Shown: positions 6,514 to 13,073 of the stretch, one piece after another
Numbering within the stretch: the first letter of the stretch is position 1
Layout: each line of letters starts with the position of its first letter
Source of the DNA: Flavobacterium psychrophilum
GTDB lineage: Bacteria; Bacteroidota; Bacteroidia; Flavobacteriales; Flavobacteriaceae
Reading direction: 5' to 3'
Length of the DNA: 13,073 bases
NCBI GenBank assembly: GCA_945861915.1
Contig: CAMAWK010000044.1
Location: forward strand, 1-13,073
Notes under the pieces: model-generated
Seen by the model: only the letters and a program-made list of their open reading frames with translations
Database searches by the model: none
What the model was told of the DNA's origin: nothing
Program-made: the position numbers and the translations under genes

Positions 6514-8658
6514 TTACAAAACCATCGTCAACTGAATTCGCTTCCTTTCTTCATCAACCTCAAGCACTTTTACTTGCAGCTGTTGGTGGAGTTTTACTAC
6601 TTCATTTACATCGCTCAAAAAACCAGTTTTAAGTTGAGAGATGTGAACCAAACCACTTTCTTTAATTCCGACATCGACAAAACAACCAAAAGCCGTGATG
6701 TTGTTTACAATTCCAGGCAAAATCATTCCTGATTTTAAATCTTTGATGGTTTTTACATTGGGGTCAAATTCGAAAATTTTGGCTGCTTTTCGTGGATCTA
6801 ATCCTGGTTTTTCGATTTCTTTGAGAATGTCTTTTAAAGTTAAAATTCCTATGGTTGGAGTCACATAGTTTTCGGGATTGATTAAAGCAATTTTTTCTTT
6901 ATTTCCAATAATATCCGGAACTGAAACAGCTAACTCTTTTGCCATTTTTTCAACAATTCCGTAGGCTTCGGGATGCACTCCCGAATTGTCTAACGGATTT
7001 TTTCCATCTTTAATTCTAATAAACGCCGCTCCTTGTTCAAATGCTTTTTCGCCCAATCGAGGTACTTTTTTGAGTTGCTTTCGGTCTTGAAATGCCCCAT
7101 TTTCTGAACGATATTGCACAATATTTTCGGCAAGCTTCTCTCCTATTCCACTCACATAACTCAACAAATGTTTGCTCGCTGTATTGATGTTGATTCCAAC
7201 AGAATTGACACAACGAATTACTGTATTATCTAGTTCTTCTTTCAATTTAGTTTGGTCTACATCGTGCTGGTACTGCCCCACTCCTATTGCTTTTGGGTCA
7301 ATTTTTACCAACTCAGCTAATGGATCTGACAATCGCCGACCTATAGAAACCGAACCCCGAACAGTAACATCGAAATTGGGAAATTCTTCTCTGGCAATTT
7401 TACTAGCCGAATAAACCGATGCTCCCGCCTCGGAAACTATAAAAACTTGAACTGGTCTATCAAAAGCAATTTTCTTGATGAAAAACTCGGTTTCGCGACT
7501 GGCTGTTCCGTTTCCGATAGAAATGGCATCAATATTATAAGCATTGACCATTGATTTTATCTTTTTCATCGCCATTCCTGATTCGTTTTGTGGCGCATGC
7601 GGATAAATGGTTTCGTTGTACAACAAATCGCCTTTTTCATCCAAACAAACTACTTTACAACCACTTCTAAAACCTGGGTCTATAGCCAAAATTCTTTTTT
7701 CGCCCAATGGTGGTGCTAACAATAATTGCCCTAAATTAGTGGCAAAAACCTGAATCGAAAAGGCATCCGCTTTGACTTTGGCTTCTTGTAACACTTCATT
7801 AGAAATCGACGGTTGTAACAATCGTTTGTAACTGTCTTCTATGGCTAATTTCAGATGAGAAAACGAAGGCGAATTCTTTTTTTTGATTACAATTGAATCC
7901 ATTAAATCAAAGGCTTCTTCGGTATCGACTTCAATTTTTAGTTTTACAAAACCTTCATTTTCAGCTCGAAGCATGGCTAATAATCGGTGAGAGGGTGTTT
8001 TGGATAAATTTTCGGACCAATCAAAATACTGAGTAAACTTTTGTGCTCCTTCAGTTATTGCGAGTTCCGAGGCAATCCCTTTCTTTTTGACAATTTGAGA
8101 TTCGATGCTTGCTTTGCGTTGAAACAATCTTCTAACGCTTTTTCGAACTACAAAATCTTCGTTAATCCATTCGGCTACAATGTCTCTAGCTCCTTTCAAA
8201 GCTTCGTCTTCATTGATTATATTTTGATTCAAATATTGAGTTGCCAGAAAATCGACATCATCGTTTTTTTGCAATAAAAGTAGTTTTGCCAACGGCTCTA
8301 AACCATTTTCCCGTGCCGCATCTGCTTTTGTTTTTTTCTTCTTTTTGAATGGTAAATACAAATCTTCTAGTTCCTGTAAATCGAAACTTGTATCGATTTG
8401 TCTTTTTAATTCTGAAGATAATTGACCTTGTTCTTCTATCGTTTTTAAAATTGTTTCTTTTCGTTTTAAAATAGACTCGTACTCTTTTTGCAATTTGGCT
8501 ATTTGTTCGATTTGAACTTCATCTAAATTGCCGGTTTGGTCTTTTCGGTAGCGAGATATAAACGGAATTGTGCAATCGTCTTGTAATAATTGTACTGTTT
8601 TTTGAATATTGATAACAGCGGTATTAACTGATTTTGATATAAATTGTAGGTTGGTCAT
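6514..8658 (-). CDS. tex: Tex-family RNA-binding transcription accessory protein with S1 domain
   Basis: The 714-aa protein is complete and of normal length for Tex, a nucleic-acid-binding protein related to eukaryotic Spt6 and linked to transcription and stress tolerance. Domains in order: a helical Tex N-terminal region (about 1-200, with IPFISRYRKDQTGNLDE and LEDLYLPFKKKKKTKA); a YqgF/RNase H-like domain starting at KRILAIDPGFRSGCKVV (321-337) and including IGNGTASRETE; the block VSEAGASVYSASKIAREEFP (408-427) and SIGRRLSDPLAELVKIDPKAIGVGQYQHDV; tandem helix-hairpin-helix segments (about 484-545, VGININTAS, VSGIGEKLAENIVQYR); and a C-terminal S1 domain (about 643-712, GMILPGIVNNITAFGCFVDVGIKESGLVHISQL). 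The protein ends directly after S1. The gene is monocistronic by layout, convergent with tatA and divergent from the lipoprotein gene. Confidence 0.96.
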   Translation of the reverse strand: MTNLQFISKSVNTAVINIQKTVQLLQDDCTIPFISRYRKDQTGNLDEVQIEQIAKLQKEYESILKRKETILKTIEEQGQLSSELKRQIDTSFDLQELEDLYLPFKKKKKTKADAARENGLEPLAKLLLLQKNDDVDFLATQYLNQNIINEDEALKGARDIVAEWINEDFVVRKSVRRLFQRKASIESQIVKKKGIASELAITEGAQKFTQYFDWSENLSKTPSHRLLAMLRAENEGFVKLKIEVDTEEAFDLMDSIVIKKKNSPSFSHLKLAIEDSYKRLLQPSISNEVLQEAKVKADAFSIQVFATNLGQLLLAPPLGEKRILAIDPGFRSGCKVVCLDEKGDLLYNETIYPHAPQNESGMAMKKIKSMVNAYNIDAISIGNGTASRETEFFIKKIAFDRPVQVFIVSEAGASVYSASKIAREEFPNFDVTVRGSVSIGRRLSDPLAELVKIDPKAIGVGQYQHDVDQTKLKEELDNTVIRCVNSVGININTASKHLLSYVSGIGEKLAENIVQYRSENGAFQDRKQLKKVPRLGEKAFEQGAAFIRIKDGKNPLDNSGVHPEAYGIVEKMAKELAVSVPDIIGNKEKIALINPENYVTPTIGILTLKDILKEIEKPGLDPRKAAKIFEFDPNVKTIKDLKSGMILPGIVNNITAFGCFVDVGIKESGLVHISQLKTGFLSDVNEVVKLHQQLQVKVLEVDEERKRIQLTMVL

Positions 8659-8708
8659 TATTTAAAATTGATTCTTTATGGTCTTTGATTTTTCTTTCGT
8701 TGAAAACA

Positions 8709-8716
8709 CAAAAATA
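8709..8716 (-). promoter_or_regulatory. -7 promoter box (TATTTTTG) for tex
   Basis: The minus strand reads TATTTTTG, matching TAnnTTTG, 51 nt upstream of the tex ATG. There is no clear -33 partner. Confidence 0.35.
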
Positions 8717-8781
8717 GCTTCTGCAACTATAAATAATTGTAAATTAACTAACTTATTTTAATTTTATATTGTCATATTACA

Positions 8782-8789
8782 TACATTTG
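8782..8789 (+). promoter_or_regulatory. -7 promoter box (TACATTTG) for the lipoprotein gene
   Basis: TACATTTG matches TAnnTTTG exactly, 53 nt before the lipoprotein ATG, in a very AT-rich divergent spacer shared with tex. No exact TTTG is found 19-21 nt upstream. Confidence 0.45.
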
Positions 8790-8842
8790 CTTAAATTTCT
8801 GTTGAAATAACCTACTAAATATTAATTTTTAAATTTCTCATT

Positions 8843-9370
8843 ATGAAAAAGATTCTTCTTATTTCTGTTCTTTTTACAAGCTTTCTTTTCTCGTCTTGTG
8901 GCGATGATTTAGAAGATTTATTAGATGTTTCTTTCGAAGTGCCAATCGTAGAAGAAATTGATGTCGACGTTGCTGGCGGAACTAATTCTTTAAACAAATC
9001 TGTAGTGTTTAGTCTGTCAGAAGAAACCGAAACCAATAAGTATTTAGACAAATTAAAATCACTTGAAATTAAAAAAATGACTTATAAAGTTATTGATTTT
9101 ACTGGTGATGCTACTGGAAAAATTACTGCTTCTTTAAAAGCTGATGGAGCAACTCTTCATTCTATTACTGATGTTACAGTAAAAACTGCTTTTGATAATG
9201 CAACTATTTATGAAGTAACTAATAAATCGGCTTTAGCTACTGCAGCTACTTCTCTTTTGCAAAACAAAACAATTAGTCTTGAGACTAGTGGACAAACTGT
9301 TTCAACAACTGCTATGAATTTTAAAATTGAAGTAACTTTAGAATTAGGCGTTGTTGCTAATCCTTTGTAA
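8843..9370 (+). CDS. small lipoprotein, probably surface-exposed, function unknown
   Basis: The 175-aa protein has a type II signal peptide (MKKILLISVLFTSFLFSSC, lipidated Cys19). The next residues are GDDLEDLLD. An acidic run right after the Cys resembles the lipoprotein export signal described in Capnocytophaga and F. johnsoniae, suggesting transfer to the outer face of the outer membrane. The mature part has no Cys and is rich in Thr, Ser, Ala and Val in alternating, beta-type patterns (KITASLKADGATLHSITDV, TISLETSGQTVSTTAMNF). I do not recognise a family. Codon choice is strongly skewed to ACT, GCT and GTT, as in well-expressed genes of AT-rich bacteria. The gene stands alone between its own promoter box and a strong hairpin terminator. 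Confidence 0.85.
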   Translation: MKKILLISVLFTSFLFSSCGDDLEDLLDVSFEVPIVEEIDVDVAGGTNSLNKSVVFSLSEETETNKYLDKLKSLEIKKMTYKVIDFTGDATGKITASLKADGATLHSITDVTVKTAFDNATIYEVTNKSALATAATSLLQNKTISLETSGQTVSTTAMNFKIEVTLELGVVANPL

Positions 9371-9391
9371 GTAACTGTCTTTTAAAATATA

Positions 9392-9424
9392 AAAAAACGC
9401 TACTAAAATTTAGTAGCGTTTTTT
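9392..9424. terminator. bidirectional rho-independent terminator
   Basis: A perfect inverted repeat of 16 bp around one central base (arms AAAAAACGCTACTAAA and TTTAGTAGCGTTTTTT) lies between the lipoprotein stop (9370) and the end of the CDF transporter gene (9439). A-run and T-run flanks allow termination in both directions, which fits convergent genes. Confidence 0.93.
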
Positions 9425-9438
9425 ATGAAAAATAGTTT

Positions 9439-10359
9439 TTAGTCTTGAACGATAAAGTCTTTAGATTCCTCTTCTTTTTGAAATTCAGGTTGAATATTGA
9501 TGTGGTTAATTTGAAACTTATCTAGCAGAACTTGTTCTATTTTGGATAATAAAATAGTAAAATCACTAATTTTTATATCCTCTAAAAAATCTAAATGGGC
9601 TTCGAGGTGTAATTCGTGTTCGTTTAAATGCCAAACATGAATATGGTGTAATTTAGAAACGCCTGAGATTTTATGAACCTCATCTACTATTTCATTAATA
9701 TCGATATGACTAGGAGTAAAAAGCATCAAAATTTTGGTAGAATCTCGAAGTAAATCTAAGCCAATGAAAATAAGATAAACGGCAATGGCAAAAGTAAGAA
9801 GGCTATCAATCCAATAAATATGATAATATTTCATTAAAATTCCGCCAATTAAAACAGCTACCGAAGCCATCATATCGGTAAACAAATGAATGTAGGCCGA
9901 TTTCATATTCAAATTGTTTTCTGCTTGCTTTTTAAGCAATATAGCAGAGAATCCATTAACAACTATTCCTAAAATTGAAAGCCAGATAACCAAATTGGAT
10001 TGGATAACTTGTGGATGAAAAAATCGATTAATAGCTTCAAAAACAAGATATAAAGCTACAATAATCAAGGTTAAAGCATTAATAAAAGCGGTTAAAATCT
10101 CGGCACGTTTATAACCGAATGTTTGACTTAGCGAGGCTTTTTTTGTTGCTAATTGATGAGCGATATAACTAAAAACGAGCGATAAAACATCTGAAAAATT
10201 GTGTAAAGCATCTGAAATCAAAGCTAAACTTCCTGATAAAACACCTCCTATAAGCTGAGCAACCGTAATAACACAATTTAAAACAATAGAAAACAGAAGG
10301 TTTTTACCTCCTACTTCTGGATGATTATGGTGTTGATGTGCCAAAGTATTGTTTAACAA
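9439..10359 (-). CDS. cation diffusion facilitator (zinc-type) efflux transporter
   Basis: This inner-membrane H+-coupled metal exporter (306 aa) belongs to the CzcD/ZitB type. Six membrane segments fit the pattern, beginning at LLFSIVLNCVITVAQLIGGVLSGSLALISDALHNFSD. The metal site shows as H53xxxD57 in helix 2 (DALHNFSD) and H158xxxD162 in helix 5 (HLFTDMMAS). This His/Asp arrangement is associated with zinc selectivity. The N-terminus is His-rich (HQHHNH), and a cytosolic C-terminal domain with many His residues (LHHIHVWHLNEHELHLEAHLDF) follows helix 6. TAG immediately precedes the TTG at 10359, and the first in-frame ATG lies about 150 codons later inside the membrane domain, so a TTG start (10359, or 10344) is forced. 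It overlaps the rpiB stop by 7 nt and is probably translated by coupling. Confidence 0.93.
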   Translation of the reverse strand: MLNNTLAHQHHNHPEVGGKNLLFSIVLNCVITVAQLIGGVLSGSLALISDALHNFSDVLSLVFSYIAHQLATKKASLSQTFGYKRAEILTAFINALTLIIVALYLVFEAINRFFHPQVIQSNLVIWLSILGIVVNGFSAILLKKQAENNLNMKSAYIHLFTDMMASVAVLIGGILMKYYHIYWIDSLLTFAIAVYLIFIGLDLLRDSTKILMLFTPSHIDINEIVDEVHKISGVSKLHHIHVWHLNEHELHLEAHLDFLEDIKISDFTILLSKIEQVLLDKFQINHINIQPEFQKEEESKDFIVQD

Positions 10360-10781
10360 CTAATTTTATCAACTCTATTTTGATGTCTTCCGCCTTCAAA
10401 ATCGGTATTTATAAAAGTTTCAACCATTTCTACTGCTTGTTGAATAGAAGTAAAACGAGCAGGAATACTAATTACATTCGCATCATTGTGTAAGCGAGTT
10501 AAATAAGCAATTTCTTTTGTCCAACACAAACCAGCTCTCACTTTCTGATGTTTATTGACAGTCATTGCAATTCCGTTTCCTGAGCCACAAATTACAATAC
10601 CAAAATCAGCATTTCCTTCCGATACATCTTTGGCTACAGCATGACCAAAGTCAGGATAATCAACACTATCTACTGTATCTGTTCCGTAATTAGTTACTTG
10701 ATGCCCTTTAGATTCTAAAAACTGTACAATTGCTTTTTTATAATCAGGTCCTGCGTGATCGTTTCCAATGGAGATTTTCAT
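10353..10781 (-). CDS. rpiB: ribose-5-phosphate isomerase B
   Basis: This 142-aa enzyme interconverts ribose 5-phosphate and ribulose 5-phosphate in the non-oxidative pentose phosphate pathway. It is full length for the RpiB/LacAB family. Motifs are NDHAGPDYKK (7-16, with Asp8/His9), DSVDYPDFGHAVA (38-50), the catalytic CGSGNGIAM loop (Cys65), the NKHQKVRAGLCW block, and RLHNDANVISIPAR (96-109, with His98). The start MKISIGNDHAG is standard. It lies upstream of, and overlaps, the CDF transporter gene. A TAAATTTG promoter box lies about 27 nt upstream. It is divergent from rnr across a long AT-rich spacer. Confidence 0.96.
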   Translation of the reverse strand: MKISIGNDHAGPDYKKAIVQFLESKGHQVTNYGTDTVDSVDYPDFGHAVAKDVSEGNADFGIVICGSGNGIAMTVNKHQKVRAGLCWTKEIAYLTRLHNDANVISIPARFTSIQQAVEMVETFINTDFEGGRHQNRVDKISC

Positions 10782-10807
10782 ATTTTTAAATTTTTGATTC
10801 TATCAAG

Positions 10808-10815
10808 CAAATTTA
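10808..10815 (-). promoter_or_regulatory. -7 promoter box (TAAATTTG) for rpiB-CDF
   Basis: The minus strand reads TAAATTTG, an exact TAnnTTTG match placed 27 nt before the rpiB ATG. The -33 element is not obvious. Confidence 0.45.
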
Positions 10816-11094
10816 GACAAACTAGTACTTATTTTTATATAAGTTGTTCAAAATATCTAACTGTTTTATTATTAGTTTTTTAGCCTATAAAGCCATTAAC
10901 GTTAATTTAATTTTTAAGCCAATAAAAGTTTTAAATGTAAATAAAATGTAAAATATTTGTTATGTTAATATTTATTTATAAACGATTGAAAATCAGTTAA
11001 TATTAATTTAACATCATTTGTTTATAAGTTGAGATAGAAATTTAGAACTATTTCTTGTTTCTATTAAAAAAAATTGTAATCCAAAACAGGAATT

Positions 11095-11124
11095 AAAAAA
11101 ACAACTTTAGTTTGTGGTTTTTTT
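11095..11124. terminator. terminator-like hairpin inside the divergent spacer
   Basis: AAAAAAACAAC (11095-11105) pairs with GTGGTTTTTTT (11114-11124) at 10 of 11 positions, with an 8-nt loop. This is the form of a rho-independent terminator, but no annotated gene ends here. It could mark the end of an unannotated RNA on either strand. Confidence 0.4.
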
Positions 11125-11507
11125 ATAAAAGTTACAAGTGTAAATTTACGTTTTGTTAACAATAAAGAAACAATTAGTTGTTTACAAAAAGAACTAATTT
11201 TTGGTTGTCAACAACTGTTAATTCAATTTTAAAAAAGGTTTAAAATGACTGTTTTAAGATAAAAAAAGTATGTTAATAAATCGTTATAAAATCATTTAAC
11301 TCACAAAATTGAATTTTAAAAATAAATTTATTACCACTATCAACACACTATAATAACCATTAAAAAATAAATTTTAATTTCCTTTTCTTTTTGTTGTTTT
11401 TAATAGATGTTGACAACTTTAACTATTTTTAAGATTAAAATTTTAATTCTGTGAATTCTTCTAATTTTAGTATTGTAGAAACTTTTAAAAGTTATAATTT
11501 AAATAAA

Positions 11508-11528
11508 TCTATTCTCTATTCTCTATTT
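11508..11528. repeat. heptanucleotide tandem repeat (TCTATTC)x3, last copy imperfect
   Basis: There are two exact copies of TCTATTC and a third reading TCTATTT, 43 nt upstream of the rnr start and therefore in or near its promoter. This is the third period-7 array in the window. Confidence 0.85.
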
Positions 11529-11571
11529 TTTATGTTCTTCTTTGTAATTTTAGACTTTTAAGAAATAAATT

Positions 11572-13073
11572 ATGAGTAAGAAATTACGAAAGCCCGTTAA
11601 AAAAGAGAAAGACTTCTCTGAAAAAATTATAAAAATACTAGCTCAAAATGCTAATAAAGCCTATAATTACAAGCAAATAGCTGCTATTTTAGAACTCGAT
11701 GATACCAAAAGTAGAAACGAAATTATAAGAGATTTAAAAATCCTCGCTTCTTCCAAAAAAATAATAGAATCAGAACCAGGAAAGTATTTAGTCAAAGCTG
11801 TTAGTCAAGATTATTACGAAGGAAAAATAGATATGACTGGTCGAAAAACCGCTTATTTTGTTTGTTCTGATTTAGAAGAAGATGTTTTTATTCCGACCAA
11901 TAATCTTAACAGAGCTTTAGATAAAGATACCGTAAAAGTCTATGTTTATAATCGTAGAAAAGGCAGAAGACCCGAAGGCGAAGTAATTGAAGTGATAGAA
12001 AGAGCCAAAACCGATTTTGTAGGTGTTATTGCCATTCATCCCAACTTTGCTTTTGTCTCGACTGCCAATCCCAAAATGTACACCGATATTTTTATTCCAA
12101 AAGATAAAATAGGCGAAGCTCAAAACGGAGATGTGGTTTTAGTTCATATCGAAGATTGGCCAAAAAGAGCCGATAGTCCTTTTGGAAATGTGATTAAAAT
12201 ATTAGGAAAACCAGGAGAACATGATACCGAAATTCATGCTATTTTAGCTGAATATGGTTTACCTTCTGAATTTCCTGTGGAGGTGGAAGTCTATGCTCAA
12301 AAAATTGATACTTCAATCAATGAGGAAGAAATAAAAAAACGGCGTGATATGCGCGATACACTGACTTTTACCATTGATCCAAAAGATGCTAAGGATTTTG
12401 ATGATGCACTTTCTTTCAAAAAATTAGAAAATGGAAATTACGAAATAGGAATCCATATCGCCGATGTTTCACATTATTTACAAGAAGGAACTATTCTGGA
12501 TGATGAAGCCTATCAACGAGCTACTTCGGTTTATTTAGTGGATAGAGTCGTGCCAATGTTGCCTGAAGTTTTGTCAAATTTTGCTTGTTCTTTGCGACCT
12601 CAAGAAGAAAAATATACTTTTTCGGCTATTTTTGAAATTTCCGAAAAAGCCAAAGTAATCAATCAATGGTTTGGAAGAACCGTGATTTATTCTGATCAAC
12701 GATTTGCTTACGAAGAAGCGCAACATATAATTGAAAGCAACACTAGAAAATTAAATTCCGAAGAAAAAGAGTTGCTTCTTGACGACACAAATAAAAATAA
12801 ATTTAAGTCGTCAAAAACTAAAGAAAATACTATTCCAGCTGAAATTTCAATTACTGGAAATTCTTATCAAGTTTCGGATGAAATTGTGGCAGCAACCCTA
12901 AAAATGCAAGATTTAGCCAAAATTTTAAGAAGAGATAGAATGAATAACGGCGCTATTTCTTTTGATAAAGTAGAAGTTAAATTTAATTTAGATAATGAAG
13001 GCGAACCCGAAGGTGTTTATTTTAAAGTGTCTAAGGATGCCAATCATTTAATTGAAGAATTTATGCTTTTGGC
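11572..13073 (+). CDS. rnr: ribonuclease R (3'-5' exoribonuclease, RNase II/RNB family), N-terminal 500 codons
   Basis: RNase R degrades structured RNA processively in the cytoplasm. A basic N-terminus (MSKKLRKPVKKEK) leads into a winged-helix segment (about 14-75). Cold-shock/OB domains follow (about 80-210, YYEGKIDMTGRKTAYFV, DVFIPTNNL, FVGVIAIHPNFAFV, DIFIPKDKIGEAQNGDVVLV). The RNB catalytic domain starts near residue 255, with RDTLTFTIDPKDAKDFDDALSF carrying the four Asp ligands D269, D275, D277 and D278, then GIHIADVSHYL, RATSVYLVDRVVPMLPEVLSN and FSAIFEI. The reading frame is open to the window edge, and the rest of RNB and the S1 domain lie beyond. Residues about 395-418 (SEEKELLLDDTNKNKFKSSKTK) look like a low-complexity insertion before IPAEISITG. 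ATG at 11572 is the natural start. Confidence 0.95.
   Translation, partial: MSKKLRKPVKKEKDFSEKIIKILAQNANKAYNYKQIAAILELDDTKSRNEIIRDLKILASSKKIIESEPGKYLVKAVSQDYYEGKIDMTGRKTAYFVCSDLEEDVFIPTNNLNRALDKDTVKVYVYNRRKGRRPEGEVIEVIERAKTDFVGVIAIHPNFAFVSTANPKMYTDIFIPKDKIGEAQNGDVVLVHIEDWPKRADSPFGNVIKILGKPGEHDTEIHAILAEYGLPSEFPVEVEVYAQKIDTSINEEEIKKRRDMRDTLTFTIDPKDAKDFDDALSFKKLENGNYEIGIHIADVSHYLQEGTILDDEAYQRATSVYLVDRVVPMLPEVLSNFACSLRPQEEKYTFSAIFEISEKAKVINQWFGRTVIYSDQRFAYEEAQHIIESNTRKLNSEEKELLLDDTNKNKFKSSKTKENTIPAEISITGNSYQVSDEIVAATLKMQDLAKILRRDRMNNGAISFDKVEVKFNLDNEGEPEGVYFKVSKDANHLIEEFMLL
12779..12814. repeat. 8-bp perfect inverted repeat inside the rnr insertion
   Basis: TTGACGAC (12779-12786) and GTCGTCAA (12807-12814) are perfectly complementary, 20 nt apart, and enclose an A/T-rich loop. 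They lie exactly in the codons for the apparent insertion at RNase R residues 403-415. Confidence 0.8.

Larger units (their letters stand above)
10782..11571. other. 790-bp AT-rich gene-free region between divergent rpiB and rnr; candidate oriC or ncRNA locus
   Basis: No credible ORF is present. GC is about 18% by hand count over 10801-11570, far below the coding DNA. It contains a perfect 12-bp palindrome ATTAACGTTAAT (10895-10906), TTGTTAACAA (11153-11162), and TTGTCAACA once on each strand (near 11206 and 11408). It also holds TTGTTTACA (near 11179), CTATCAACA (near 11338), TGTTAATAA (11271), a terminator-like hairpin (11095-11124) and two 14-bp AT palindromes (11434-11447, 11480-11493). 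The TTGTCAACA and CTATCAACA 9-mers differ from the DnaA box TTATCCACA at two positions, and no exact box is present. Origin identity is a hypothesis. Confidence 0.3.

Noticed and set aside
7172..7414. 80-codon plus-strand frame inside tex
   Set aside because: It lies opposite conserved YqgF-to-HhH sequence of Tex, with no independent support.
8815..9051. 78-codon minus-strand frame over the lipoprotein start
   Set aside because: It is a shadow of the lipoprotein gene, which has a lipobox, promoter box and terminator.
11407..11454. 15-codon ORF starting ATG TTG ACA in the rnr upstream region
   Set aside because: It is a run of Thr, Leu, Ile and Lys codons as expected from AT-rich noncoding DNA. 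No run of regulatory codons or attenuator pairing was convincing.
11917..12123. 68-codon minus-strand frame inside rnr
   Set aside because: It is antisense to the conserved OB-fold region of RNase R.

Overview
The window looks like chromosome of a Flavobacterium-type bacterium (phylum Bacteroidota). Evidence: low GC; promoter-like TAnnTTTG boxes instead of sigma70 -10 boxes; no clear Shine-Dalgarno sequences; a lipoprotein with acidic residues right after the lipidated Cys; and bacteroidotal families such as a bacterial GH3-like ligase and an OstA-like protein. I see no phage, transposase, CRISPR array, tRNA or rRNA. It reads as core and cell-envelope chromosome rather than a mobile island.

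Positions 1-6037 (minus strand) hold a co-directional run of eight genes. In transcription order they are: a single-pass membrane protein resembling the N-terminal half of an M23 peptidase but lacking the peptidase domain; a GH3-family acyl-amido synthetase; a Wzz-like polysaccharide chain-length determinant; rmlC and rmlD (dTDP-L-rhamnose synthesis, overlapping by 7 nt); a DUF3108-type secreted protein; a small three-helix membrane protein; and the N-terminal part of an OstA/LptA-like protein that runs off the left edge. The theme is surface polysaccharide and LPS: making the rhamnose donor, controlling chain length and moving LPS through the periplasm. rmlA and rmlB are not in the window.

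Positions 6038-8658 hold a divergent promoter region and tatA (+, 57 aa, a short gene that is easily missed). These are followed by a period-7 inverted repeat that probably terminates tatA, then tex (-), encoding a complete Tex-family RNA-binding protein. Positions 8659-9439 hold a small, probably surface-exposed lipoprotein gene (+) and a near-perfect bidirectional terminator. Positions 9439-10781 (minus) hold rpiB and a zinc-type CDF transporter, overlapping by 7 nt; the transporter can only start at a TTG codon.

Positions 10782-11571 form a 790-bp gene-free stretch of about 18% GC (hand count) between the divergent rpiB and rnr. It contains palindromes, a terminator-like hairpin and several TTGTCAACA/TTGTTAACA-like 9-mers. 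I flag it as a candidate replication origin or ncRNA locus, not as an established one. rnr (RNase R, +) starts at 11572 and runs off the right edge after 500 codons.

The most unusual non-gene signal is a recurring 7-bp periodicity at three separate loci: GTTGGAA x4 inside rmlD, AAATTCC/GGATTTT arms after tatA, and TCTATTC x3 before rnr. The rmlD copy is coding, and a change of one unit would shift the reading frame. I did not find a clear undescribed multi-gene system.
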